DNA of 63,110 nt from Lachnospiraceae bacterium (GTDB taxonomy: Bacteria; Bacillota; Clostridia; Lachnospirales; Lachnospiraceae): NCBI GenBank assembly GCA_017634975.1, contig JAGBMJ010000047.1:1-63110 (forward strand). Direction: 5' to 3'. The notes beneath the pieces are model-generated. The model saw nothing but the letters and a program-made list of their open reading frames with translations. It was not told the origin of the DNA and ran no database searches. The position numbers and the translations under genes were made by a program. Of the stretch, positions 32,345 to 42,382 are shown in pieces; the stretch's first letter is position 1; each line of letters opens with the position of its first letter.

Positions 32345-35300
32345 ATGTCATTTACAAGTCTTTGGCCGCTGGCGTTTTTGGCGGCAATACCGATCATCAT
32401 CATATTGTATATCTTAAAACCGCGCGGAAAGGATCTGGAGATTTCCTCCAACATCCTTTGGCAGCATCTGTTCAAAAACCGTCAGTCCAAGACCTTTTTT
32501 GAGAAGTTTTTGCACGAGATATTGATGTATCTGCAGATCGTGATCATGTGCCTTCTGATATTGTCCCTGATGGCACCGTTTGTGATGATGCGTTCCAGAA
32601 CGGGGGCCAGCACGGTACTGATCATAGACACATCGCTTTCGATGCAGCATAAAAATCCCGATGGCAAGACCAGATTGGAGGAGGCAAAGGAAGAGGCACT
32701 TGCGTTTGTCGGTTCGGCCAGTGGCGAGGTCAGCCTGATCACGGTGGGCAATGAAGCCAGGATCCTTCTGACCAATTCGACCGACCGGAATCGTATGCGG
32801 GAGGCCATAAACAGCATAGAGGGGACGGATCAGGAAGGAAGTGTGGCAGAAGCCTATCATCTGGCATCCACGATGGAGTGTGACACCGCAACGATCCTGA
32901 CGGACGGCGAAGGCGTAAAGGTTGCTTCGGAATTTGCGGAGAATATCCATGCCGAAGTGATCGATGTCGGTGAAGCTGTAAATAATGTGTCGCTGGATTA
33001 TCTGGCCTATTCGGATACCAACCACGATGTGGCAGCACGGTATACCAATTACAGTGACGGGAAGGCTTTTCTGGATATCACGCTGTATGATGCTGCCGGA
33101 AATATCCTGGCGGATCAGGAAACTTCCGTAGAGGCCGGCAAGAGCGGATCCGTGCTGTTTTCGGATATCCGTACGGAAGACAGCTATCTGCGTGCGGAGA
33201 TTTCGGCGATCCGTTTTGAAACCGATGCTAACAGCAAGGACAGCCTGGCGCTGGATAACAATGCGTATGCCCTGACACAGCGTGCCGGGGAGACCAAGGG
33301 TATCCTGATCAGCCAGGGCAATACCTTTGTGGAGCGCGCGTATTATGCCGTGACCGGCGAGGATCTGACAAAGACGTTGTCAGACGGGGCTTTATCGGCC
33401 GGAAACTATAACGTCGTGATCTATGATGCCGGTTATGAACCGGTCGGTGCCAAAGGCGGCCGCGATGACCGGGAAGGCAATACCCGTACTACACTGGATC
33501 AGCTGCGCTTTGTAAACAGCGGGGGAGCGGAGTCGCTTTCCCATGTGGTAGTAAAAGTCCACAGTTCCGAAGTGACTCCGGGACTGGGAGAATTCACCCT
33601 GGGAGCCAATACGGTGCAGGCATTTGATCTGCCGGAATGGGCCACATCTTTTATGGAAGTCGACGGCAAATGCGTCGGATACTACGGGATCAACGGCGAC
33701 CACAAGGAAGTTGTGGTCGGTATGGATGTTCGTGAGACAGACTTTGCGGTAAAAGCGGAATTCCCGGTCTTTATGGCAGGCTCCTTATCCTATCTGGCAA
33801 ACCGCAGTCTTTTGGCACAGGATCTGTATCAGGTGGGAGACGCACTTGTCTTTAATCCTTCTGCAGAAGTGGCAGCGGATGAGATCATGTTTTATCCGGT
33901 TCCGGCAGATGGCGAAGGTATGCCGGCCCTGATGGCGGATACCACCAGATCCGGTCTGTATCAGATCGTGGGCGGGGACAAAACGGAATACCTGATCCTG
34001 CGAGCGGCTTCGGCGGGGCATGACGGACGGATCGTGGCAGAGGATATCAAGGGAAGCGGCACAATGAATGCCGTACGGGCAAGAAGGGGAATGCGTAATT
34101 TCCTGCTGATCCTGGCTTTCCTTTTGCTGATCGTTGAGTGGATCCTGTATGTACGCAAGATGAACTACAAGAAGAAGTTTTATCTGATCCTGCGTACCGT
34201 GCTTCTGGCATTGCTGGTCCTTTCTCTTTTGGGACTGCGGCTGCCGAAACCGTCCAAAAATGTGACGACGGTCTTTCTGGTCGATATGTCCGTCAGCGAT
34301 GAGGAGAATATCAAGGAATTTGATGATTTCATAGATGAGCAGCTGGCGCATATGCCGAAGAACAACCGCTACGCGATCGTTACCTTCGGACGCAGTGCGA
34401 CGGTGGATCAGTTTGTTACAGATCGTGATATGTATATGGGACTGCGTGCCAAGACCGATTCGACGGCAACGAACTATGAGATGGCGCTGCAGCGTGCGGC
34501 ATCGATGCTGCCTGCAGATGGTGCAGGACGTATCCTGGTACTCACCGACGGACGGGAAACGGCCGGCAATATCGACAATGCGGCATCGGTCTTTCTGTCG
34601 GATGATATCGCGCTCGAATCAGTACTGATCCCTGCAGTCAGCGGAGACGACTGCTATGTCAAGGCAGTGGATATGCCGGAGACTCTGCATTCCGGGGAAA
34701 GCTATTATATGACGGTTTCCGTAGAGAGTAACTATGAGACTCCGGCAGAGATCGTACTGACCAGCGGCGGCAGGGAAGTGGCACGTGAAGCGGTACGTCT
34801 GCAGCGCGGCAACAATGAGTTCGTATTTGAAGAAACCGTATCGGCAGATGAAGTGGAAACCTATGAAGTACACGTAGAGGCTCCGGGCGATACCTGTGCG
34901 GAGAACAATGCATACAGTGCGTATGCAGAGGTGGAGGACGCTCCGAAGGTTCTGGTGATCAAGGGAAAGAACGAAGGCGGAAATGCATTTGAGAATGTGC
35001 TGGATGCGGCGCATGTCAATTATGAATTCCAAAGACCGGGGAAGGCACCGGCTACCCTGCATGATCTGCTGCAGTACAAGGCAGTTATCCTGGAGAACGT
35101 CTATAAGGATGAGCTTCCGGAAGGATTTCTGGACAATCTGGAAACCTACGTTAAAGATTACGGCGGCGGCTTCTGTGCTTGCGGCGGGGAGGATTCCTTT
35201 ATGCTGGGCGGTTATAATGACAGCCCGATCGAGACCGTGCTTCCGGTCAATATGGAACTGCGCGGAACGCTGGAGATCCCGTCCACGGCGATCGTTATGG

Positions 35301-36826
35301 TCATCGACCATTCCGGTTCTATGACAACGTATGCCGGAAACGGGGCAACCTATCTGGATGTAGCGGTAGAAGCGGCAAAACGTGGCGTGCAGAGCCTGCG
35401 TCCGGAAGATCTGGTGGGGATCCTGGCATTTGATGACCGCTATACTTGGGCGCATCATCTCTCGGACGCATCGGATAAGAAACGGATCGAAAGTGATATC
35501 AACAGTATCACGGACGGTGGCGGTACGACGATCAAGCCGGCATTGGAAGAGGCGAGACAGGAACTTGGAAAATGCAGCGCGGAAGTCAAGCATATTATCC
35601 TGCTGACCGACGGTATGGGTGAAACCTATGATTTTTCGGATGTGACGGACAAGATCAATCGTGACGGTATCACGCTTTCTACGGTTGCTGTAGGGCAGTA
35701 TTCCGATACGATGCTGATGCAGCAGCTGGCCAATGACTGTGGCGGACGTTATTACTTTGCCGATTACGATACGGATATCCCGAGGATCTTTGCTCAGGAA
35801 GTATATATGGGTGGAGATACCTATATCAAGAACGGAGAATATAATGTATTCCCACGTGTCAGCCACGAGATCACGAACGGCCTCTTTACCGAAGGCTGGT
35901 ACAATGTGCATGGTTATATCGCGTCATCACCAAAGACCGGTGCCTCGGAACTGCTGGTGAGTGGTATGGACGATCCGATCCTGACGGTATGGCAGTACGG
36001 TCTTGGGAAGACGGCAGCTTGGAATTCGGACGTGGACGGCGGATGGACGGCAGCGTACTCCGGCGAGGAAAATTACGCAGAGATGTGGAAGCGCATCATC
36101 GACTTTATTGCCGGTACGCCCAATATCGGTGAGGATTATCTTGAGGTAGAGAATAAAGACGGGCGTACGGTACTGACTTATCACACCGACGAATACTCCG
36201 ATACGACCGGTATCGATGGTATTTTTACGGCACCCGGCGGAAATACCGGAAATGTGGAGTTTACAACGGCAGAACCGGGCGTGTTTACTGCTGAGATCGA
36301 CAGCCTGGAAACCGGTCTGTACAATATCAGCGTACGCCGTAACGATGATGATCAGGTGACCGGAGCCTTTACGACTGCAACGGTGGTACAGTACAGTGAT
36401 GAGTACCGCTTCGATGTGACGGAAGTGAAGTATCGCTCCTTTATCGACCGGTATGGTTCCTGGATCGATCTGGATACCAATGTATGGCGTCCGATCCAGA
36501 GCAACCGCAGTGGCAGCTTTGATCTGACCAATATCTTCCTGATCCTTGCGATCCTGCTGTTTTTGATGGATATCGCGGGACGGCGCTTCGGTTACGATCC
36601 GGTATTCCGGAAGAAGAAAAAGAAAGGTAAAGCCGTTGCGGCTGAGCAGGAGGCGGTCCTGACACCGCAGGATACGGCAGTGGTGCAGGAAGCAGAGCAG
36701 GTACCGCAGGCAGCAGCCAAGACTTCGACAAAGAAGGCGAAGCCGAAGAAAACATCGGTGGATGACGATCTCGACGGACTGGATACCTCGGCACTTTTAA
36801 AGAAGAAACAGGACAGGAATATTTGA
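32345..36826 (+). CDS. Giant BatA-like membrane protein with three vWA-type domains and a GATase-like domain
   Basis: The 1493-residue product begins like BatA/aerotolerance proteins: membrane helices at about 5-24 and 58-82, then a vWA domain with IDTSLSM (Asp95, Ser97, Ser99). Two helices near 583-625 separate this from a second vWA-like domain (VDMSVSDEEN near 645). A glutamine-amidotransferase-like domain spans about 865-972 (APKVLVIKGKNEGGNAF; YGGGFCACGGEDSF), and a third vWA domain has VIDHSGSMTTY near 988. A last helix near 1390-1410 is followed by a Lys/Ala-rich cytoplasmic tail. It looks like a fusion of two proteins that are usually separate. It probably spans the membrane with the vWA domains outside and is the partner of the MoxR ATPase. 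Function unproven. Confidence 0.85.
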   Translation: MSFTSLWPLAFLAAIPIIIILYILKPRGKDLEISSNILWQHLFKNRQSKTFFEKFLHEILMYLQIVIMCLLILSLMAPFVMMRSRTGASTVLIIDTSLSMQHKNPDGKTRLEEAKEEALAFVGSASGEVSLITVGNEARILLTNSTDRNRMREAINSIEGTDQEGSVAEAYHLASTMECDTATILTDGEGVKVASEFAENIHAEVIDVGEAVNNVSLDYLAYSDTNHDVAARYTNYSDGKAFLDITLYDAAGNILADQETSVEAGKSGSVLFSDIRTEDSYLRAEISAIRFETDANSKDSLALDNNAYALTQRAGETKGILISQGNTFVERAYYAVTGEDLTKTLSDGALSAGNYNVVIYDAGYEPVGAKGGRDDREGNTRTTLDQLRFVNSGGAESLSHVVVKVHSSEVTPGLGEFTLGANTVQAFDLPEWATSFMEVDGKCVGYYGINGDHKEVVVGMDVRETDFAVKAEFPVFMAGSLSYLANRSLLAQDLYQVGDALVFNPSAEVAADEIMFYPVPADGEGMPALMADTTRSGLYQIVGGDKTEYLILRAASAGHDGRIVAEDIKGSGTMNAVRARRGMRNFLLILAFLLLIVEWILYVRKMNYKKKFYLILRTVLLALLVLSLLGLRLPKPSKNVTTVFLVDMSVSDEENIKEFDDFIDEQLAHMPKNNRYAIVTFGRSATVDQFVTDRDMYMGLRAKTDSTATNYEMALQRAASMLPADGAGRILVLTDGRETAGNIDNAASVFLSDDIALESVLIPAVSGDDCYVKAVDMPETLHSGESYYMTVSVESNYETPAEIVLTSGGREVAREAVRLQRGNNEFVFEETVSADEVETYEVHVEAPGDTCAENNAYSAYAEVEDAPKVLVIKGKNEGGNAFENVLDAAHVNYEFQRPGKAPATLHDLLQYKAVILENVYKDELPEGFLDNLETYVKDYGGGFCACGGEDSFMLGGYNDSPIETVLPVNMELRGTLEIPSTAIVMVIDHSGSMTTYAGNGATYLDVAVEAAKRGVQSLRPEDLVGILAFDDRYTWAHHLSDASDKKRIESDINSITDGGGTTIKPALEEARQELGKCSAEVKHIILLTDGMGETYDFSDVTDKINRDGITLSTVAVGQYSDTMLMQQLANDCGGRYYFADYDTDIPRIFAQEVYMGGDTYIKNGEYNVFPRVSHEITNGLFTEGWYNVHGYIASSPKTGASELLVSGMDDPILTVWQYGLGKTAAWNSDVDGGWTAAYSGEENYAEMWKRIIDFIAGTPNIGEDYLEVENKDGRTVLTYHTDEYSDTTGIDGIFTAPGGNTGNVEFTTAEPGVFTAEIDSLETGLYNISVRRNDDDQVTGAFTTATVVQYSDEYRFDVTEVKYRSFIDRYGSWIDLDTNVWRPIQSNRSGSFDLTNIFLILAILLFLMDIAGRRFGYDPVFRKKKKKGKAVAAEQEAVLTPQDTAVVQEAEQVPQAAAKTSTKKAKPKKTSVDDDLDGLDTSALLKKKQDRNI

Positions 36827-36829
36827 TCC

Positions 36830-38566
36830 ATGGCATTTGACGGAATCACCGTGGCAGCGGTCACGAAAGAACTGAATGATAAACTTTCGGGAGGGCGGGT
36901 CTATAAGATCGCCCAACCGGAGGAAGATGCGTTATTACTTACCATCAAGACACAGAGCGGACAATACCGTTTGCTATTGTCTGCCGATGCGTCCCTGCCT
37001 TTGGTCTATCTGACGGACGTTAACAAAGCGAGTCCGATGACGGCACCGAATTTCTGTATGGTTTGTCGTAAGCACCTGCAGAACGCCAGGATCCTCGGCT
37101 TTTCCCAGCCGGGGCTGGAACGTATCCTGCGTATGGATGTGGAGCACCTGAATGAAATGGGGGATCTGTGCAAAAAGACCCTGGTTGTCGAGATCATGGG
37201 AAAGCACAGCAATATCATCCTGATCGATGAAAAGGATACCATCGTAGACAGCATCAAGCATATATCCGGAATGGTCAGTTCCGTACGTGAGGTGTTGCCG
37301 GGGCGGCCTTATTTTGTTGCGAAGACGGCGGAAAAAGAAGATCCGCTGCTTGCATGCGCGGAGGATTTTCTGGATGGACTGCAGGGAAAGAACCTGCCGG
37401 CGGATCGTGCGCTGATGACCTGTTACATGGGAATCTCTCCACAGATGGCAGGCGAGATCGTACGGCGGTCTAAGGTGAACGGAGAAAAAGATATACAGAG
37501 CATACTGGCGGATGCGGAGGAAACGGCTCAGCTGTGGCGGGCGTTTTCCGATGTGATGCGGCATGTTAAGATCGGTGAGTTTTCTCCTGTGATCTATTAC
37601 GAAAATGGTGCGCCGCAGGAGTTTGCTTCGATCGATACCGGGATGTATGCAGAGAAGAAGAATTACGAGAGCATATCTCTGCTGCTGCAGAATTACTATG
37701 CGGAGAAGGAAGCTATCGTACGCATACGGCAGCGATCCACGGATCTGCGCAGGATCGTGCAGACGGCAACGGAACGTAATGCGAAAAAACTGGAACTGCA
37801 GGAAAAGCAGCTGAAGGATACCGAAAAGCGGGAGAAGATGCGGCTGTACGGAGAGCTGCTCAATGCCTACAGCTATCAGGTGCCGGCAAATGTAAAAGAA
37901 TATGAGGCACTGAATTATTATGACAATACGACCGTAAAGATCCCGCTGGATGAGACACTGACGGCGGCAGAGAATGCAAAGAAATATTTTGACAGGTACG
38001 GTAAGCAGAAGCGTACGTTTGAGGCACTGACCGGCCTGGTGGAGGAGACCCGTGCAGAGCTGGAGCATCTGGAGAGCATCCAGGTCGCGCTGGATATCGC
38101 ACGCAAAGAAGAGGATCTGATCCAGATCCGGCAGGAACTGGTGGACTGTGGATTCATCCGCAGGAAGAGCGGTGCAAAGAAAGAGAAAGTGACCAGCAGG
38201 CCACTGCATTATGTGACGGAAGACGGTTTTCATATCTACGTAGGCAAGAACAATTACCAGAACGAGGAAGTGACCTTCAAGATCGCCAACGGCGGGGACT
38301 GGTGGTTCCATGCTAAAAAACTACCCGGTTCCCATGTGGTAGTACGTACGGAAGGAAAGGAACTGCCGGATCATGTCTACGAGCAGGCGGCGGCTCTGGC
38401 AGCTTATTATTCCAAAGCGGCGGATCAGGAAAAGGCCGAAGTAGACTATCTGCAGCGCAGGGACGTAAAAAAGCCGGCCGGTGCTGCGCCGGGCTTTGTC
38501 GTGTATTATACTAACTATTCCATGGCGGTAAGACCTGGCATCGACGGCCTCACCCCGGCAGAATAA
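36830..38566 (+). CDS. rqcH: NFACT protein RqcH (ribosome quality control)
   Basis: RqcH binds the 50S subunit carrying a stalled nascent chain and, with tRNA-Ala, adds C-terminal alanine tails that mark it for degradation. The 578-residue product has the NFACT-N domain (MAFDGITVAAVTKELNDKL; ASPMTAPNFCMVCRKHLQNA near 62; EIMGKHSNIILID near 121), a central coiled coil (290-440) and the NFACT-R domain (FHIYVGKNNYQNEEVTFK; DWWFHAKKLPGSHVVVRT near 486-504). The ATG starts three bases after the vWA gene and so is probably transcribed with it. The family was formerly annotated as fibronectin-binding FbpA. Confidence 0.93.
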   Translation: MAFDGITVAAVTKELNDKLSGGRVYKIAQPEEDALLLTIKTQSGQYRLLLSADASLPLVYLTDVNKASPMTAPNFCMVCRKHLQNARILGFSQPGLERILRMDVEHLNEMGDLCKKTLVVEIMGKHSNIILIDEKDTIVDSIKHISGMVSSVREVLPGRPYFVAKTAEKEDPLLACAEDFLDGLQGKNLPADRALMTCYMGISPQMAGEIVRRSKVNGEKDIQSILADAEETAQLWRAFSDVMRHVKIGEFSPVIYYENGAPQEFASIDTGMYAEKKNYESISLLLQNYYAEKEAIVRIRQRSTDLRRIVQTATERNAKKLELQEKQLKDTEKREKMRLYGELLNAYSYQVPANVKEYEALNYYDNTTVKIPLDETLTAAENAKKYFDRYGKQKRTFEALTGLVEETRAELEHLESIQVALDIARKEEDLIQIRQELVDCGFIRRKSGAKKEKVTSRPLHYVTEDGFHIYVGKNNYQNEEVTFKIANGGDWWFHAKKLPGSHVVVRTEGKELPDHVYEQAAALAAYYSKAADQEKAEVDYLQRRDVKKPAGAAPGFVVYYTNYSMAVRPGIDGLTPAE

Positions 38567-38634
38567 AAAACATGCCTTCCTAAACTTTTCCCTTGTCTTC
38601 CCACGATGGGAAGCGTGGAATGAAGCGATTTGCC

Positions 38635-38682
38635 CCTTGCCTTCCCCCCTTTGGGGGGAAGGTGGCCGAAGGCCGGATGAGG
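38635..38682. repeat. CCTTGCCTTCCCC repeat, copy 1
   Basis: CCTTGCCTTCCCCCC-TTT-GGGGGGAAGG forms a strong hairpin, followed by TGGCCGAAGGCC and GGATGAGG. The same order (CCTTGCCTTCCCC, GGGGAAGGTG, CCGAAGG, CGGATGAGG) recurs at 61486-61530. A further small hairpin (CTTCCCA/TGGGAAG) sits just upstream at about 38597-38613. It lies between rqcH and the NUDIX gene and may also act as a transcription barrier. Confidence 0.85.
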
Positions 38683-38723
38683 GGAAAAGCACAGGCAGCA
38701 AATACCCCAGAAAGGACCCAACC

Positions 38724-39320
38724 ATGCCCCAATCGATCATAACCCAGGACAACTTAGAAAACATGAAGATCGAGCGCTTAAAGCGCACCGAGATCGCAAA
38801 AGGCGCTATTCTTACGTATTATCATGATACGGTAAAGATCCCGAACGGTCATATCTGCGAATTTGACTTTCTCGGCCATCAGGGAGCGGCAGCGGTACTG
38901 CCGGTGACGGACGACGGAAAGCTGCTGCTGGTGCGGCAGTATCGTAATGCGCTGGACCGTTTCACACTGGAGATCCCCGCAGGCGGTCTGGAAGGACCGG
39001 AGGAGCCGACCAGAGAAGCGGCTGCCAGGGAACTGACCGAAGAAACGGGATTTGTGGCGGGCAAAATGGATTTTCTGCTTTCCGTGGTATCTGCGGTAGC
39101 CTATTGCAATGAAAAGATCGATATCTATCTGGCACAGGATCTGCAAAAGAACGAACGGCATCTGGATGCGGATGAATTTATCAATGTGGAAGCATGGGAG
39201 ATCGATGACCTCCTTCCGCTCTGCTATGACGGTACCATTCAGGATGCCAAGACCGTCGCAGCGCTTATGGCCTACAAGACCGGTGTACTCATCGGCCGTT
39301 TCGGATGCAGTTTGCGATAA
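38724..39320 (+). CDS. NUDIX hydrolase, ADP-ribose pyrophosphatase type
   Basis: The 198-residue product carries a complete NUDIX box GGLEGPEEPTREAAARELTEETGF (split here as GGLEGPEEP and REAAARELTEETGF, about residues 91-114), which fits GX5EX7REUXEEXGU. The N-terminal beta domain and the AAVLPVTDDGKLLLVRQYR motif before the box match ADP-ribose pyrophosphatases, which split ADP-ribose to AMP and ribose-5-phosphate. The frame is open upstream into the repeat, but AGAAAGGA directs the start to ATG 38724. A terminator separates it from the TIR operon. Substrate preference is inferred from family resemblance. Confidence 0.88.
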   Translation: MPQSIITQDNLENMKIERLKRTEIAKGAILTYYHDTVKIPNGHICEFDFLGHQGAAAVLPVTDDGKLLLVRQYRNALDRFTLEIPAGGLEGPEEPTREAAARELTEETGFVAGKMDFLLSVVSAVAYCNEKIDIYLAQDLQKNERHLDADEFINVEAWEIDDLLPLCYDGTIQDAKTVAALMAYKTGVLIGRFGCSLR

Positions 39321-39395
39321 AGAAATATGTCTGTACAATTTCAGTATAATATGATAAAATCAACCGTGATTTGACAACGGGCGATGACAAGCAGA

Positions 39396-39426
39396 AAAAC
39401 ACATCCGAAGAACAGATGTGTTTTTT
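39396..39426 (+). terminator. Rho-independent terminator after the NUDIX gene
   Basis: ACACATC (39399-39405) pairs with GATGTGT (39415-39421), with A residues before and six T residues after. It lies 40 bases before the start of the TIR gene. Confidence 0.8.
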
Positions 39427-39464
39427 GATGTTTGCGAACACGGAATGAGGAGAGGAAGTAAGAC

Positions 39465-42356
39465 GTGGAAGAACTGATCTGTAAAAACTGTGGTGGTACA
39501 TTGGAGTTTAAAGAAGGGGATAAGGTCGCGGTCTGTGACAGCTGTGGCAAAAAGATCACACTCCCCCGCTTTCAGAGTGATGTAAAAAAGAATCTGTTTA
39601 AACGGGCCAGCCGCCTGTTGCAGGAGAAACAGTTTGATAAAGCTATGGAGTTTTATGAAGATGCACTGAAGGAAGACGCCGAGGATCCGGAGGTGTACTG
39701 GTCTCTGGTGCTGTGCCGTTATGGGGTGGAGTATGTGGAGGAAGCTTCGGGGAAGCGTGTCCCCACGATCCATCGGATCCAGGAGACCCCGGTACTGGTC
39801 GATGAATCCTATAAGAGCGCATTGGAATATGCAGATGAAGAACAGAAGGAGATCTACGAAGCGGAAGCGGAAGAGATCGAGCGCATTCAGAGTGCCTACT
39901 TAAAGATCGTACGCAGTGAAAAGCCTTTCGATGTGTTCATCTGCTATAAAGAAACGGATGAGAATAATAAGAGAACACAGGATTCCGTACTGGCAAGGGA
40001 GATCTACGACCGACTGTCCAATCAGGGGATCAAGGTGTTCTATGCTCCGGTCACACTGGAAGATAAGCTGGGTGAGGATTATGAGCCGTACATCTTTGCA
40101 GCACTGCAGTCTTCCAAAGTGCTGATCGCACTCGGAACGAAGAAGGATTATTTTGAAGCGGTCTGGGTACGCAATGAATGGAGCCGTTTTCTGTCGATCA
40201 TGAACCGGGAAAAGAAGGAAAAAGGAAGCACGAACCGCACACTGATCCCGGCATATAAAGATATGGATGCTTATGATCTGCCGACGGAATTTGCACGTCT
40301 GCAGGCGATGGATATGGGGAAACTGGGCTTTATCCAGGATCTGTCGGATGGTATCAACAAGATCCTTCGGGCCGGAAATAAGGAAACGAAGGCACAGGCT
40401 TCCACTGCTGCGCCGGCGGCTTCCAATGAGATCCTTAATCTGGAAAAGAGAATGTTCAATTTCCTGCAGGATGGGGATCGAAAAAAAGCAGAGGAATATG
40501 CGGAGCGTATCCTGGACAAAGATCCGGATAACGGCAAAGCATATCTGGGACATCTTCTGGTGGAAGCCGGATGCAGAAATGTGAATGATCTGAAAATGAG
40601 CCCGAAACTGCTGCCGGAATACAGATACTTTACCAATGCAATGGAAAAGGGGGATGCACAGCAGAAAGAAATGCTCATGGCTATGACGCAGGCCGTAACA
40701 CAGCGCATCGACCAGGAGCGGCAGGATGCAAAATATGTGGAAGGTATGCGGAATCTGCAGAAAGCGATCCATACAAAGGATGAGCAGGCGGCAGTCAATG
40801 CGATGCATGCCTTTAAGCAGATCCAGGACTGGAGAGATGCCAAGGCAAAAGCAAAAGAAAGTGAAGAGCTTGCCAATGAGATCCGTGCGGAAAAGAAGAA
40901 GGCAGCGGATGAACAGGCGGAAAAAGAACGGAAAAGACGCCGCAGAAAGCTGATCACCAAGCTGGTGATCGCGGCAGTGATCATCCTGTTCATTTGGTAT
41001 AATGTTGTCGGCAAAAAGGATATGGCCTATCGAAAAGCTGTCAAGATGATCAAGGCAGAGCAGTATGATGAAGCTTATGTGATCTTATCCGGACTCAAAA
41101 ATTATAAGGGGGCTGATTTCGTGATCACCGGCAGTATCTGTGACCGGGCAAACGCACTGGTCGATGAAGGTAATCTTTCGGCGGCAAAGGATCTGCTCTT
41201 ACCGCATATGGAATCCGGGGATGTGCAGAATGTGATGAACCGCGTAAATTACGAATATGGCAAAGATGCATTAGCCAGAAACGATTACGATACCGCGTAT
41301 TCGTATCTGGTTGCAAGCAATTCCTATGCCGATGCCGATGATCTGATGAAAGAAAGTAAGTATACCCGTGCGGAAGGTGCTCTCGCTTCCGAAGAGTATG
41401 AAACCGTGGTAGATCTTCTGGAGGAAGTGGGAGACTATAAAGAGGCAGAAGGAATGCGGCAAAAGTCACATTATGCTCTTGCGGTAGCGGCACTTGCTGA
41501 AGAGAATTACGGATCGGCATTAACTCATTTTTATAAAGCAGGAGATTATGAGAACAGTGAAGAACAGTTAGCAGAGTTGTTGGATGGCACATTGGCGCTG
41601 GGAATCTATCTTCCGGCCTACAGGGTCCTGCTGGAAACAGATCCGCAACGGGCAGAGGAGTTGCTGAGTGAGCAGCCCTGGTTAGGAATCGTGCATGCCG
41701 GAATAGGAAGCACGATTGAGATAGGAGAATACGAACAGGATAATGATCCCGATAACGGCGCCGAGCCGGTCGAATGGATGGTAATGGATTATCGGGACGG
41801 AAAATATCTGCTGGTATCCCGATGCAATCTGGATTCCAGAGCGTTTGATGAAGAGAAAGAGGCGGAAGGACTGACCTGGGAGAACAGTGATATCCGGGAG
41901 TGGCTGAACGGCGAATTTTTGAATACCGTATTTAACGACGGGATCCGTAGACAGGTTTCCGAAACGGTAAATACAAATCCGGATATGTCGATCGAAGCAA
42001 TGGTGGAGGAATTTTCGGTTCCCGGCGGATTGGAGTATATTGAAGATTATCAGGGATATGAGAACGGTGAGGATACGACTGACAGAGTATTTCTGCTGAG
42101 CTATCCGGAATATGTGAGATATGGTCTGGTCGACAGCCAGCCGGAGGATACGAGTTATGCAAGAGATCGGGTGAACAAAGCCGGTGGTGACGGCGCCTGT
42201 GTCTGGACCAGAACGATCGCAAATCAGGATTCTCCGATCTTTCAGATCGGGGATGGCAGGATCTATTGGGGATACGGTATGGGACTTACCAGTGCATGGC
42301 ACAGTTATAATGCGAAAGGTATCCGTCCTGCACTTTGGTTTAGTGTAGAGGATTGA
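39465..42356 (+). CDS. Transmembrane TIR-domain protein with zinc ribbon, repeats and DUF6273-like domain
   Basis: The 963-residue product has, in order: an N-terminal zinc ribbon (Cys6, Cys9, Cys24, Cys27); TPR-like helices (45-150); a TIR domain from about 153 (KPFDVFICYKETD) to 305, with YFEAVWVRNEWSRF near 229-242 where Glu238 fits the NADase glutamate; more helices; a very basic KERKRRRRKLITK and one membrane helix near 495-517; TPR-like repeats (520-740); and a C-terminal domain ending NAKGIRPALWFSVED that resembles DUF6273. The positive residues before the helix place TIR inside and the repeats and C-terminal domain outside. The start is GTG 39465 after GGAGAGGAAG. It heads a four-gene operon. 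A receptor-like signalling role is an inference. Confidence 0.85.
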   Translation: MEELICKNCGGTLEFKEGDKVAVCDSCGKKITLPRFQSDVKKNLFKRASRLLQEKQFDKAMEFYEDALKEDAEDPEVYWSLVLCRYGVEYVEEASGKRVPTIHRIQETPVLVDESYKSALEYADEEQKEIYEAEAEEIERIQSAYLKIVRSEKPFDVFICYKETDENNKRTQDSVLAREIYDRLSNQGIKVFYAPVTLEDKLGEDYEPYIFAALQSSKVLIALGTKKDYFEAVWVRNEWSRFLSIMNREKKEKGSTNRTLIPAYKDMDAYDLPTEFARLQAMDMGKLGFIQDLSDGINKILRAGNKETKAQASTAAPAASNEILNLEKRMFNFLQDGDRKKAEEYAERILDKDPDNGKAYLGHLLVEAGCRNVNDLKMSPKLLPEYRYFTNAMEKGDAQQKEMLMAMTQAVTQRIDQERQDAKYVEGMRNLQKAIHTKDEQAAVNAMHAFKQIQDWRDAKAKAKESEELANEIRAEKKKAADEQAEKERKRRRRKLITKLVIAAVIILFIWYNVVGKKDMAYRKAVKMIKAEQYDEAYVILSGLKNYKGADFVITGSICDRANALVDEGNLSAAKDLLLPHMESGDVQNVMNRVNYEYGKDALARNDYDTAYSYLVASNSYADADDLMKESKYTRAEGALASEEYETVVDLLEEVGDYKEAEGMRQKSHYALAVAALAEENYGSALTHFYKAGDYENSEEQLAELLDGTLALGIYLPAYRVLLETDPQRAEELLSEQPWLGIVHAGIGSTIEIGEYEQDNDPDNGAEPVEWMVMDYRDGKYLLVSRCNLDSRAFDEEKEAEGLTWENSDIREWLNGEFLNTVFNDGIRRQVSETVNTNPDMSIEAMVEEFSVPGGLEYIEDYQGYENGEDTTDRVFLLSYPEYVRYGLVDSQPEDTSYARDRVNKAGGDGACVWTRTIANQDSPIFQIGDGRIYWGYGMGLTSAWHSYNAKGIRPALWFSVED

Positions 42357-42382
42357 TGTAACAGATCAGGGAGAGATGATGC

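Noticed and set aside
24371-36826. Reading the MoxR/vWA locus as a vWA-MoxR-associated (VMAP) ternary conflict system
   Set aside because: Those systems need a VMAP-type protein and effector domains, and none was recognised. The gene content fits the envelope-linked MoxR-DUF58-Bat type better.
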